This document shows, in pieces, positions 1 through 36,569 of a stretch of 64,000 bases of DNA (positions within the stretch are counted from its first letter, which is position 1; every line of letters begins with the position of its first letter). The translations under genes and the position numbers were made by a program. This DNA is from Pterobdella sp. o SKG-2022 (taxonomy: Eukaryota > Annelida > Clitellata > Hirudinida > Piscicolidae), in contig OZ038325.1 of assembly GCA_964035795.1 (NCBI GenBank), positions 4,655,163 through 4,719,162 on the forward strand, given 5' to 3'. The notes beneath the pieces were generated by a model. That model saw only the letters and a program-made list of their open reading frames with translations, was not told where the DNA came from and searched no databases.

Positions 1-1893
1 ATCCATTTTGATTAACTTAAATCCATTTTGCTTGACCATAAAAAAAGAGAAAATGAAAAAGCGTGTAGAAAAAATTTGTGATTATGAAAATATTAAATTA
101 TGAAAAAAAATTGAAAAAATAATTTGCAAATTGTTATAGATTATAACTATGTTGTAGATGAAATAAATTTTGTTCGAGGTTCAATACTAAGATAAATCGC
201 ATTCCAAAAAATTACCCAAACAAATGAACTAATTGAGCATTTTGAACCATACTGATTTCAAGAAAAGAATCTATCAAAACAAATTATAAAGGGTGACTCA
301 ATTGAATCCCAAATATTTGTATTTGCTTATCAAATCTTCGCATTCGATTACCAAACTAGAAAAAAATTTTAGAAATGAATATAAATTCAGATTTATATGA
401 AATTGGATTAAAACTTATTTGAAACAATCAAAAAACACCATTTTGAATTTAATTTAAAATTTTGATAGTTAAAGTATTTCAAAAATTGAATTAAAAAATT
501 TAAAACAATTGTATTTGTTAGTGAATTTTTCAAAAGCCAAACCGTAAAATGAATATAATTTCAGAACACTAGTAAGACTTTGCTCTGGGAAGAAAACGCT
601 GCTAAATACCACGTTCTTAGAAGGAAAATCAACAAAAACTTCCGCAAAACTAATTTTGATGAACTTTTCTCAGATTCATCAAATTTTCCAAAATTTTGAG
701 TTTTTCTTAATTTTACAAGTCACATACAGTTTTGCTTGCCAGAGCACAGTTCCCAGAAGCCTCAATGAAACATTGTTTTTTAATTCCCCCATCAATTTCC
801 AAAGTTTATTTTGTACTCAAAAAATCTAAAATCAAATAAAAAATTTTTTTTTTTGAATTTCTGAATATTTAAGCTGAATTTGTATTTTTGAAAAAGTTTT
901 CTCCATTTTTTAAAAGTTTGCAGACAAATGCAAAGATTCAGTGCGCAATTGCAAAGGTTTGGTATTCAATTGAGATGCCCTATAAGTCCTTTGAAAACTA
1001 ATTAACACATTGTATATATTTGGTAGGCCTATATTCATAAACAGAAATGAGTTCACAGCCATTTTGATAGACACAAATTACAGGATGACCTTCTGGGTTG
1101 GACGAAGCTTCATGGCAGACAGTATTTAACAAAATATGGCAAATCATCAGTGGATCATGAGGACGTACTAATAGACGTTGAAACTTGGTGTTTGGAATCC
1201 AAGCGGGTCAACGTTGATGATAGAGATTAGAAAAGATGGCCTTAAAAGCAGAAAATTTGTGGTCAACGTTTTATTATAAACAGTAAGTATGGCCATAAAG
1301 AGAGGGAAATCTTGCAAGTACTCTCATTAGTCAGAGAAAATTAGCTGAAATCTCCAATTCATGATTCATTTTCGATCAATCATAACATTGGAACATTGTG
1401 TGAATTTTCTGGTGTATGTTTAATTTTGATAAGACAGTTTTTAATTAAAAATAACGAATGTTTTCATGCGATTTTTATTGGATACTTGTTGCAAAAAAAA
1501 ATACACCTTTATAATGCAATGATGAGAATAATTGTTCATAGAATTATAAAAATCAATCATTTTTAAAGTTGTTTCCAATGTTGTGCAGTTTCTGTGGAAG
1601 AAGCTAAAATCTTATATACCATCCTCACGCGAAGTCTATTAAAGTCTTATTATTCTCCACTGCCTTTCTATTCTATCAATGCCTGAAACGATTATGTAAG
1701 CTTTACTATTAGAATCCCATTGTTAAAAAAGCTTGTATGCTCCAGAATAACTTTTAAAGAGTTTTACTTTAATATAGTTTTACACGACAATTTCATATGT
1801 CAATCTGTGCAATAAAAGGAAAGCCCAGTTTTGAGAACGTCTACTTAAAACACCTTTCTTAATAATATCCAAAATTTCTTTCGAAGAAATAAA
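1..1893. other. AT-rich stretch, no gene recognised
   Basis: I find no open frame with coding character and no RNA gene here. The sequence is AT-rich with poly-A/T runs. Its right end is the upstream region of the PAN/fibrinogen-domain gene whose start codon is at 1894. I see no convincing TATA box in the last 100 bases. Confidence 0.5.
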
Positions 1894-4800
1894 ATGAGCA
1901 AAGTACTAGTTGGACTATGTTGGCTTTGGGAGATATTTATTATGGCAAGTTGCTCTATAAGATTTGAAAACCAGGTTAACAACTATTCTCAGACTCAGAT
2001 TAATTATTTTGTATCGTTGATTTTAAATTGTTCATAAACTGATCAAAGCATCTATCATGTACCCAGTTTGAAACAGTAACAAACAATAGTGTCAAGCTGT
2101 GCGCCTCAGACGCTGTATATTCGCACCAAAGCACCAAGAGGTCGAGGCTGGAATGCAGTGGATATTGTGAATATCTGAATGGCTGTAAAGGCTTCACTTA
2201 CAGCGGAAACACTTGCAAACTTATTTCAAACTGGGCATCTAATTTTATTGTTCTCCCATCTTGCGTTACTTACCAAGTATGTTGAAATGAGGTTTATCAT
2301 GAATTTTAAAAGTTAGTTTCATAACTGATGATTCATTATTGACATTTGCAGAGTTTATGCCCATCACAAATTGAAGGTGATTGAAAGTTTTTAGTTATCA
2401 TTATTTCGTGTTAAAATATTTCTTTCAAAATTATAAACAATGTAGTATTTAGTTAATCTTTTTTTTATCTATTATCTCCTAAAAAGAAAAGCTAATGCCA
2501 TTTGCTATCTACTTCGTTTTCCTGTAACCCGTTAAAGTAGTTTAAGTTCTGGGGTTGAAGTTTGATCGCTTGGTAACCACTTTGTTTTGGCACACACAGA
2601 CAATTTTTTGTCAGTAGGGTATGTTGACCGTTGTTTCGTCGTTAGTGGACTAATTTTTTCAATTCAATTCAATTAAAATTACACTAACCTATCACTGGCA
2701 ATTGGTTTTTGTTGTGATAAGTTCTTATAGAGTATGATTTCAATTTTCAATACAATCTTGCATTTGTTTTCAACTTTTCAAGCACATCAGATGTCATTTT
2801 GCATAGTTTTTTCCCCTCATGTTAAGCCGTGTAGGTTAGGAACGAATCCTAAATTCATCATCAGGCTGTTAGTGTTGATCTTGGGATGTTTTTATTGCTT
2901 TTAAAGGCTTTATCTCAAGAGCCTAGCCTGATGAGAGCAGACTGATTGAACAGTCTGTGTAGGGTTTTGCAAAAAAATTATCTTGACAAGATGACATTTT
3001 TAACTCCAAAGTATTAGTGTTGGAAAGGGAAGTGTCGTTCTGATTTGTACCCCAAAGGGTAGCAGCCCCACCAGCTAGCAAGCCTAAACACAAGGGCACT
3101 AAGTAGGTGCCTTTTAATTTCATGCCCAAAACCAGTTCCTTAGGCCATTTTTTGGCAAAGCAGATTTGATAGACTTTTATATAAACTTCTGTTTAATTCT
3201 TGTCTCTAATTGTCACCTTTGATGTTTAAAAGAGCGATGCCCTACATCACCAAAAACCCATTTCAAAAACAAGACGTAAGCATCAAAAGTAAACAATGAA
3301 AATGAAGTGGGAGAAAAGAAAAAACAGAAGACAAACGAAATTTGAATCAAACAATTTTATAAACTGAATTATAACACAAAGCTTTTCGTAAGCTGAACTC
3401 ACATTATCAAGTATACAAACTTGAAAAGCTTCGTGTTATTATTTAGTTAACAAAAGTATTTGATTCAAATCGTGTTTGAAATAGTCTAGTTTAGGTATTC
3501 AAAAAGCAAACAATATCACAAGCAGTAATAAATATGAAGTTTACAGCCCGATAAAACGGGGCAAAAGCAAATTAAGATTCGTTCAGTGCCAAGTATTGTT
3601 TAAAAAACTGTCTTTTTCAAAACCTTTGACGAGAATTTTCATAAGCTACTGAATGTACCTAGGAAGGTAGATTTTAGGGATGTGGAACAAATAAGGGAAT
3701 GCCACAAGATGAGTGAAAATGAACGAGTTCATATAATTGATGAAACATCTAAGATAACACCTCCAGGTTTAGTTTCGATACCAGCAGATATATAAAAACG
3801 TAGTAAAAAAAACTTACAACATTCTTGCATAAAGTACGAGATAAAATTTGAACTCGTGGCCTGCTACACCAGTTCTGGAAGAATGCCAGTATTGTGGAAC
3901 AAGAGGATTACAGTGACCGCTGCATTATAAGTGTATCTTGCTGCTTTACGCCAGGGAAAAATTTATAATTAGAATACTTTTATACAGATTAGACAAACAC
4001 ATACTGAATAAAGTACTACCATAGCCGCAAGGTGGATTTAGAAATAAACGCAGGATAAAAGATATGGCCAAAACACGCCAACAATAATGTGTTCATCAAT
4101 ATTACTAAGGTATTTGAAGCGATGAACATTAGTTTCATTCAAGCTTATTTCCATGATCAGATTGAAATAAGATTTTAAACACGCAAATTTAACATCTGAA
4201 TGAAAATAAAGGACCATAATATCCCAAATGAAACAAGGAGTTTCATGTGACTTTTCGACTTAACTTTCTTGTACAGGAGTGGAACCTCTCACTACGTGTG
4301 CACTGCCTTTCACGTGGAGTGGCAAGTTATATTACTCGTGTGACCATCTCAACGACCAATGTCGCCTCCAGTGTTTTGATTGGACATGGCAGCTTGTCGT
4401 CTGCGATAAACCAAACAGTTCGTCGAGAAAGAATTTTATTTGAAAATGATTCTTTATATGAATTTTCTCATTATATTAGAACCAGATTAAACATGTATGT
4501 TTTGAGCTTGATGGTTTGAATGCTTATTAAGTACTTATTGATTTTTAATAGATGTGGTGACAAGTCTAAGTAGTTTCACCAATAGCACCTTTGCTTCATT
4601 TCCTCTCACTGGGGTCAATAATTGGATCACCATTCAGTTAAGACCTAATATTGTAGATAACTTCAGAAAAAGATATTCAGTATATGAGACTGGATTCATG
4701 AACAGTGGTTTGTTTATATTGTGCATGTTTTATAAATTAACCTTTCAACATGAATAAAAGTATAACAATATATATTTTCCTGAAATTTAAGAAGAAAAAT

Positions 4801-6792
4801 GTATAAAAAAAAGTGAGATAAAGAATTTTGAAAAGTATACACCATAAAATTTAGACTACTTTGAAAACTTATTGTAGAGATTTGAAGTGGCTGGTGAAGG
4901 AAGAAAGAGTTAAAATAGGTGTGAAAGATGATTTATATTATGAGATGCGATATTTATATTATGAGATGCGATATTTATATTATGAGATGCGATATTTATA
5001 TTATGAGATGCGATATTTATATTATGAGATGCGATATTTATATTATGAGATGCGATATTTATATTATGAGATGCGATATTTATATTATGAGATGCGATAT
5101 TTATATTATGAGATGCGATATTTATATTATGAGATGCGATATTTATATTATGAGATGCGATATTTATATTATGAGATGCGATATTTGTATTATGAGATGC
5201 GATATTTATATTATGAGATGCGATATTTATATTATGAGATGCGATATTTATATTATGAGATGCGATATTTATATTATGAGATGCGATATTTATATTATGA
5301 GATGCGGTATTTATATTATGAGATGCGATATTTATATTATGAGATGCGATATTTATATTATGAGATGCGATATTTATATTATGAGATGCGATATTTATAT
5401 TATGAGATGCGATATTTATATTATGAGATGCGATATTTATATTATGAGATGCGATATTTATATTATGAGATGCGATATTTATATTATGAGATGCGATATT
5501 TATATTATGAGATGCGATATTTATATTATGAGATGCGATATTTATATTATGAGATGCGATATTTATATTATGAGATGCGATATTTATATTATGAGATGCG
5601 ATATTTATATTATGAGATGCGATATTTATATTATGAGATGCGATATTTATATTATGAGATGCGATATTTATATTATGAGATGCGATATTTATATTATGAG
5701 ATGCGATATTTATATTATGAGATGCGATATTTATATTATGAGATGCGATATTTATATTATGAGATGCGATATTTATATTATGAGATGCGATATTTATATT
5801 ATGAGATGCGATATTTATATTATGAGATGCGATATTTATATTATGAGATGAAAATGATAAAAGAATTTATATACAATGATTTGTCTGAACAATTGTGTAC
5901 TGATCAAAAGTGAAATGAAGTTGAAATAATTCGAAAAAGTTTCAAAATAATACAAAAGCTTTTGCAGTTTAAAAGCCTGCATACCCAGATCAAGAAGAAT
6001 TTTCTTTTATAGGCTGGAGATGGCTCTTGGAACAAATGGAAACTTGAAATAGTGAAACGACATTTCATTTTTGTTTTACTATAACGTTAAAAATTAAAAA
6101 AAAGTTTCTTAAAAAAGTCACATGTGCTAAGAAAGTTGAAGATGATATTAAGTGTACAGAACTAAAAAAAATTAAACGAAATATTTGAATCGGAAATTTC
6201 AGATTTAAAAAAAGCACAAAATAGGGTTTGTGGGCATCAAGGTGAATAAATTATCGTAAAAATGAGCGAGAACGCCTGTGAAGGGTTTAGCATTTCGAGC
6301 GAATAGTTCTAACTAGGAAAATATTTTTCATAAAGTCTTCAAAATTCTACATTACAGATGGTTCCTACTGGGTGGGTCTAACACAAATCTATCAAATAAC
6401 GAGTCTAAATACTTATCGCCTAAGGTGAAAGACATTCATTCTATGAGAACACCCATTAATATAAGACTACTATAAGATACTTACTTGGTTTTTACCTACC
6501 ACCCGTGGTCTTTGCACAACTTAACAAATTCTATTAATTTCTTTATTGTCTTTAATTACCAGAATCGAACTACAGTCAGTATCTGGTAGCTGGTATTCAG
6601 CAGAATATACTTACTTCTCCATTGGCGATAAGAGCAGCGGTTATATTTTAAACGTGGGTGACTACTACGGCGATGCTTCAGATGGCTTCCGCTTTAGACT
6701 ACCAGATGTTACCAAGTATTTACTGATAGGATCAAAATTCTATAGTTATGATATCAGTAAGGCTGGATGTGAATACCTTCTAGATAGTGGAG
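1894..6792 (+). CDS. Secreted PAN/FN2-like/fibrinogen-domain protein (7 exons found, 3' end missing)
   Basis: Exons by splice and phase: 1894-1974, 2067-2276, 2352-2376, 4277-4417, 4552-4707, 6358-6424, 6563-6792; every junction keeps frame. Exon 1 encodes a hydrophobic signal peptide (MSKVLVGLCWLWEIFIMASC). Exon 2 is a PAN/apple-like module with cysteines in a SRLECSGYCEYLNGC context. Exon 4 resembles a fibronectin type II module (CALPFTWSGKLYYSC). Exons 5-7 are a fibrinogen-related domain: WITIQLRP, then SYWVGLTQIYQITS and AEYTYFSIG, then KFYSYDISKAGC. Such proteins (ficolin or tachylectin-like, FREPs) are secreted glycan-binding lectins, usually in innate immunity. The expected last exon, with the WWY..C and NLNG.Y motifs, was not found before the LC8 gene, so the gene is either cut by the repeats after 6.8 kb or has an unusual end. 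The ligand is unknown. Confidence 0.75.
3337..3480. repeat. Palindromic MITE-like element, copy 1
   Basis: An imperfect palindrome whose ends read TTTGAATCAAA and TTTGATTCAAAT in inverted orientation, with inner arms built on AAGCTTTTCGTAAG / CTTCGTGTTA. A second copy with the same ends and core lies at about 56,823-56,952. It carries no coding capacity and lies in intron 3 of the fibrinogen-domain gene. Confidence 0.6.
3630..4160 (+). mobile_element. Degenerate LINE reverse-transcriptase fragment
   Basis: Short translated blocks on the plus strand resemble non-LTR reverse transcriptase, for example RLDKHILNKVLP and GGFRNKRRIKDM near 3,985-4,060, then a FINITKVFEAMN-like block. Stops and frame changes interrupt it throughout, so it is a dead remnant inside intron 3 of the fibrinogen-domain gene. 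Confidence 0.4.
4933..5850. repeat. 21-bp minisatellite, about 44 copies
   Basis: Head-to-tail copies of a 21-bp unit (TTATATTATGAGATGCGATAT), nearly all identical; I noticed only two variant units, near 5,187 and 5,307. Because 21 is a multiple of three, the array is open in more than one plus-strand frame and gives YYEMRYL or IYIMRCD repeats; these look incidental. The array sits in the 1.65-kb intron between fibrinogen-domain exons 5 and 6. Confidence 0.95.
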
Positions 6793-7339
6793 GTAAGTAC
6801 AAAAAACATTGAAATATTTTCATCTATGATTTTTTGGGTTTTCGAATGCCTAGCAAGCTTGAGTTTATGTACAATGCTTTTAGAAATATAGGTAAAATCT
6901 GATTAAGTTTTTAATAAAAAACTCACAATAACTAAAAAATATTAATATTAACACGTTACTATTATTAAAATCTGTCACGCCCACTGGTACATGGAACAGC
7001 AAAAAAAAGTCTCCACGCATTCCTTTTGAACCAACTTTGTGATGAGGTCCCCATTTGTGCTTCATTTTTTAAAAACTCTACTTCTATCGTCGTTTTTGGA
7101 CGTTTTCGTTTTTTTTTTTGCTTTTTGATGTCAGATAAAGAAAGATCTGTTATAAGTATAGAACCTTTGTTTCAAAACATGAACAATCAATCTCCAGCGT
7201 TTCTTGCATCAGCATCAGACACGCCTGTCTGGTGACGACGGAAAAAAGATCGTAATTTTTCAAAAAGGTATCAGACGAAAAAATTCTCGAAATGCCTTGT
7301 GAATTTTGTGTATAAAAAGCTGCAAATTATTGATATTTT

Positions 7340-8345
7340 GCTTTGTTAGTCTTCAGTACTCAGATCTATACAGAAGCACAGGCAGAATACAGGTCTTGTA
7401 CAGCTTGGTCTTGGTGTTGACAGTGTACTGAAAGAACTTCCATACAGTCGTCATGCTTCTGAAAGCGTTTTTTGATTTACTAACCCTTCTTTAAAAACTT
7501 TCAAGCTCCACTAACTATATTCGAAACACTACAAAAATAGGTGAACGAATATGTACCAAAGAGATGCTGTTTGTCAAGCTGCACTGGGATTAATGATGGC
7601 ACATTGATGGTAATGATTTCAGTTTTTTTCTGGCTGATCTTGAGTCTCAGTTGCTGTCATATAAACAGTAGCTTGTCTGTAGGTGACGATGAGTATGGAA
7701 AATTATTGCAAGATCAACTGCCAAATCAAGATTATTTGATTCCTTTAGTTTCAGCTTTTGTAGTGCGGTGCATTACCCAACCAATGGTGAGATTGAAAAG
7801 CAATGCTGACATCACACAGCCCTGTCTTACTCTTGTCTTGACCTCAACCATATGTCATTACCTCCAACACTGCAACTAAAGTTACTGTAAAAACTCTGAA
7901 TTAATTGAACAAGTTTTGTGGAATTCCATATAAGCTCAGCACTAACCACAGATTTTTTCTATAAACACTGTCAAAGGCTTCTTCAAAATCAACAAAGCTC
8001 ATGTAAAGCTGCTTTTGCCATTTCGAACACTGCCCAATGATGTTGCGCAATGAAAAGACCTTTTCTACACATCCTCTCATTGTTTTTTCTTCAAAGATTT
8101 GTCCATTTTATCTGCTAATCACTGAAAAATAATTTCAGCAAGTATCTCACTCAGAACAATAATTAAAGTAATTTTTGTCCAATAGTTGCAGTCATTTAAC
8201 GAACTTTTTCTTGAGATTCTCACAATCACTCGTTTTGTGCATACTTCCTTGAACAGTGGCTGGCAAAATAGAATCTGCGTTGAAGAATTCAGCATTGAGG
8301 ATATCATGTCCAAGTGCTTTTATGCACTTCAAAAAATTTGAAAGC
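7340..8345 (-). mobile_element. Degenerate LINE (RT to C-terminal region)
   Basis: Reading the minus strand from high to low coordinates gives non-LTR retrotransposon blocks in the right order: MSFVDFEEAFDSV (RT catalytic motif A region, near 7,970-8,000), VRQGCVMSALLFNLTI (near 7,790-7,840), and the C-terminal block FRSMTTVWKFFQYTVNTKTK followed by LYKTCILPVLLYRSE (near 7,350-7,470). Stop codons and frameshifts separate the blocks, so the element is inactive. Confidence 0.65.
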
Positions 8346-8824
8346 AAGTGTTCTGTTAATGGTGTTAAGCACCAAACTAATACGACTGACTAACTAAAGT
8401 TATATTTTTACTCTATTATTACACTAAAACAGCTATGAGTAAAAACTTGAAACTATATTCCATTCGAAACAACACTGAAAAATTTTTTGTTTTGAACAAC
8501 TTTCCGAAAACATATATTTCATCATGAGGTTTATTTTAGAGGATGAAAACATGTTTTTGAAAAGCTTTGTTCAAAAAAAACTTCCACGTTTGAATACTAA
8601 AACAGCTGATTTGTACATTCAAGCGGTAAGAGGTGAGTCAAACCCCGCAAATAGAACTTTGAGAACATTGAAACAGTTTGAAAAGCTAGCTGCTAACAAA
8701 AAAATTTGAATCTTTCAGTATTTACTACTTAGTAATAAGAAGCGCCTTTTTGAACATTGTTGTACTGAGTCTGGACAGGCACTTCGCGATTAGGTAGGAG
8801 TGTTTAATATCGAGCCTATAGTTC

Positions 8825-9570
8825 CTGAACCAATCATAGAATTTCACAAAAAAATTCTGAAAAGTACTGAAATAATCATTTTTAGAAGTTTTATGAAAAA
8901 AAAACTAACAGTTATCAACTAACAAAGTTTTTTGTACAATCCATGAATATTTAAACATTATGATACATGAAAATTGATTTGCATACATTTGGATTGACTT
9001 ATCAGCGTTGAAAATCCCCATTTGGGGTTTTTTGAATAGATTTTAAATAAAAAATATTCATTGTGCACAATTTTAATTCTAAAAATAAATAATAAATTTT
9101 AACAAAATCCTAACAAAGCATATGATTGGTGCATAGCTAATTGGCTAATCTTAAAGCAATGCTTCGTACCTTGGAACTTCTTTACTGAGTCTGGGAGTAA
9201 AGAAATTTGGTATCGTGGGTAAAGAAGTTCCAAGGTACGAAGCATTGCTTTAAGATTAGCCAATTAGCTATGCACCAATCATATGCTTTGTTAGGATTTT
9301 GTTAAAATTTATTATTTATTTTTAGAATTAAAATTGTGCACAATGAATATTTTTTATTTAAAATCTATTCAAAAAACCCCAAATGGGGATTTTCAACGCT
9401 GATAAGTCAATCCAAATGTATGCAAATCAATTTTCATGTATCATAATGTTTAAATATTCATGGATTGTACAAACAGCTTTGTTAGTTGATAAGTTTTTTT
9501 CATAAAACTTCTAAAAATGATTATTTCAGTACTTTTCAGAATTTTTTGTGAAATTCTATGATTGGTTCAG
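8825..9570. repeat. Long near-perfect inverted repeat (arms about 360 and 352 bp, 33-bp loop)
   Basis: The left arm (8825-9185) is the reverse complement of the right arm (9219-9570) with few mismatches or indels, around a 33-base spacer at 9186-9218. The outer ends read CTGAACCAATCATAG and CTATGATTGGTTCAG. No open frame of note is present. It could be a foldback or MITE-type element, or a source of long hairpin RNA. Confidence 0.9.
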
Positions 9571-10932
9571 AGACTTAGGCTCGCTCTTCAATACTCTTGC
9601 CTGTGTATCGTAGGTGGTGTTTTTGCTTCGATTATGCTTAAAATGAGAATTTTATAAAATTTATTGAAATTTTTTGGTTCATACATTTTTAAGAATGAAT
9701 TAGTTTTGAACTGCTTATAATGCGGTCATCTTTGTTTAGATAAATCACAGGTACTTTAGTTGGAAAAAATGCATGGTTTTGAAAAAGTTCATGTCGAAGC
9801 TGCAAGTTTAATATGGAATTAGAATGACTTTAGTTCTCTTTGATTTCGCAATTTTGCTTTTTTGTGAAATGCTTCAGGCATTCACACCAGCACCCTTGTG
9901 GAGCCAAGTTGCTCTCAATGCCGCCATTTTTAGCAATACTTTTTTGTTTTACCGAGTTCGGTTTTGATATAAGAAAAGCAAAAACACAAGCCACAAAAGA
10001 CTTCCAGAAATGGAAAATGTGACGCTGTTCTTACTTGATTTTGTGGGGATAAAAGGTGGTTCAATAGCTTGCGGTACATTAAATGTTAACTTATTATCGA
10101 TTTCGTTGGTTAATGCACTAGTCTTGCATGGATTAAAAAAAATAAAAAAAGCTTGTATAGTGTGAGTTACAGAAGGGTGTTTGATCATAAGCAGAGCAAT
10201 TGAAACGTTACTTTGAAAATATTTGCATGAACATTTAGCCGTAAAAACATTACAATAAAAAATTGTGGCAAATAAACTCATCTTTTGAAGCTTAAAAAGC
10301 TCATGATGACTCAAAATAAACTTTGTTCATCCTGCTCGAAACTTTTCCAGAGAAGATTGGCCTTCGGTAGGCGACTTATGGTTTACGTCATATGAAACGA
10401 TAGAAGCCTCGAAAAGTAGAATTATTAGCTTCTTTATTAACAGCATAATTTTTTATCGACTTGCATCGCTGAGCACGACGACCTTAAGCGCGATAGCTTT
10501 GGGAATCAAGATTATTAATAACTTTTAATTTAGTATAGAAAATCACTTTTATTTAGTTATCGTTATAAAAGCCTTGAATAATTGAAATAATGGACATTGC
10601 AGGCTTCTGGATGAACTCGTGTACCGCAGTGCACCTGAACCACAATAAAATTTTATGGTACACACTGCCCGATGGAATGTACGAAGCTCAGAGGAGCAGA
10701 ATGATGATAAAGGCTGCGTAAAAACACGACACACCTTGACGATGAGGCAGCTATAAAACTTTGTAACATTTTAATTGCTTTATTTTATTTCATCTTCAAA
10801 AGCGTAGTGACATTAGCTCTTCATTTATTCAAATGTATACTGAAATTTTGTACAAAAATGTAAATATGAAAATTTGAGTTTTAATCCTAAATAAATAATG
10901 TATAAAACAAGTCACTACGACGAAGTCGAAAA

Positions 10933-35069
<24,137 letters not shown>

Positions 35070-35530
35070 TATACATTGCTTAATCGAAGTCTTTGATGTT
35101 ATAACTTCTATTTTGTTCTCACTCGGTCACATTTTTACTTATTAATGAGGTTTTTGTGAAATTCCATCATTTTCAAAATCATTACTTGACTTATCTGATC
35201 GTGGTTACATGCTATCTTTGGAGTTCAATTTGTTTTCCGTATATCAACCATGAAAAGGATTGTTTATGATTTACAATAAGACAAACTTTTTGAATCAAAA
35301 ACTGCATGTTTTATATTTCAATTCATTTACAAACACTCAATTTGGGAATTTTTTGTATAAATCGATATTAATAAATGAAGCATGTGATTTGTTACATACT
35401 CATGAGGTGTTGGTGAAAAACACTGTTTCATATGAGTATTCAGTGTGTGTTTCAAGGGTAACTTCTATTATCAAGGTGTCTAATGATTTAACACTAGCCA
35501 CAATAAAACGAGTATATTTACTAGCCAAAT

Positions 35531-35633
35531 AAATCTTATAAAAATACAAAGTTTTTGGTTAACTAAGTAACATTTTCAAGTAACTTCAAAATGTTACTTA
35601 GTTAACCAAAAACTTAGTATTTTTATAAGATTT
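35531..35633. repeat. Short perfect-type hairpin (arms about 45 bp, loop about 13 bp)
   Basis: AAATCTTATAAAAATAC at the left end and its complement GTATTTTTATAAGATTT at the right end bound two arms that also share TTTTTGGTTAACTAAGTAAC, around a short loop. It lies 0.46 kb after the PARP4 stop codon, probably in or just past its 3'UTR. Confidence 0.85.
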
Positions 35634-36569
35634 ATGTGTTCGTAATTATACTCAATGTGTCTAACAGCACAAACGCAGCATTTCGTTGAAGTTCATGAAA
35701 ATCTGACTTGGTTGTCAAAAAGAGAAATATGAAAAATACTCAACAGGAAATAAGATGAGTGTATTTGATGAGACATGATAAAAAAGATAAAAATTAAAAC
35801 TTCATATCAAGATTCTCGATATTCACAAGGTACCATCAAATGACTATACTTGCGTAAGCTTTCTTAACATTTCGCAACACTAAGTCACTCGAGACAGATT
35901 TCTCAGTGCAGCTGTTACTCTTTATTTTCTTTGCATCCTTTAACTACGAGCGCATACATGCATAGAAACTTGTAAACTTCTGAAAGCTGATTGGTTTTTG
36001 AAGTGTTGAATATTTTAGAAAAATGATTAATAATATTCAAACTATTACAATTTACATTGGTTCTAATCACAATTTATGTGTTAACTATGTTTTCAGCTGA
36101 TTTCAAAGCTCAAGTGTGAGTTGAAAAACTTACTTTTTTTTACGCCGCAAGATACAATTTGCCAGCCAAGTCACCGCAAGATATAATTCTTGGAGACAAA
36201 ATAGCAAAAGCTGCGACGAAACATTGTTCTTGAGAAATCGCTGTTATTTCTTGAAATTGAGCAATTCATCAAAAAAATGTTATATAAAAAGTTGAAATTT
36301 GAAAATTTTATGCTTTGAATTTAAGTTGTACAAATTCTTTTTATTAACTTTTAAAAAAAAATTTAACTTTTTAAAAGGTATTAATTTCGACTATATAATA
36401 TTTAAATCAACTCGTAAACTGGTCATGAAATCGGAAGATTCCAGCTCGTCATTAAAAAAAGACCGCACTAAATGCAAAAAGGCTGAAAAACCTTCAAAAC
36501 AACAGTTTTTTAAGGCCCATATGTGACAGATCCCTGGTTGTATACAAAGCCAAATATGTTCTCGCAGAA

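Larger units (their letters stand above)
6793..10932. other. Repeat-filled interval between the lectin gene and LC8
   Basis: Apart from the LINE remnant (7.34-8.34 kb) and the long inverted repeat (8.83-9.57 kb), I see no gene. A block near 10,610-10,740 (RWNVRSSEE in one plus frame) faintly recalls the start of a LINE endonuclease but is too short to call. The missing last exon of the fibrinogen-domain gene should lie here but was not recognised. Confidence 0.45.

Noticed and set aside
4933..5850. CRISPR-like array
   Set aside because: The units are contiguous with no spacers, and the genome is eukaryotic.
4861..5913. A 350-codon open frame of YYEMRYL repeats as a repeat protein gene
   Set aside because: It follows entirely from the 21-bp minisatellite, is open in two frames at once, and lies between two phase-matched exons of the fibrinogen-domain gene.
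36299..36526. 75-codon open frame before the duplicated PARP4 exons
   Set aside because: No recognisable domain and no phase-compatible splice link to the duplicate; probably chance, though its Ser/Lys-rich second half could be diverged linker sequence.
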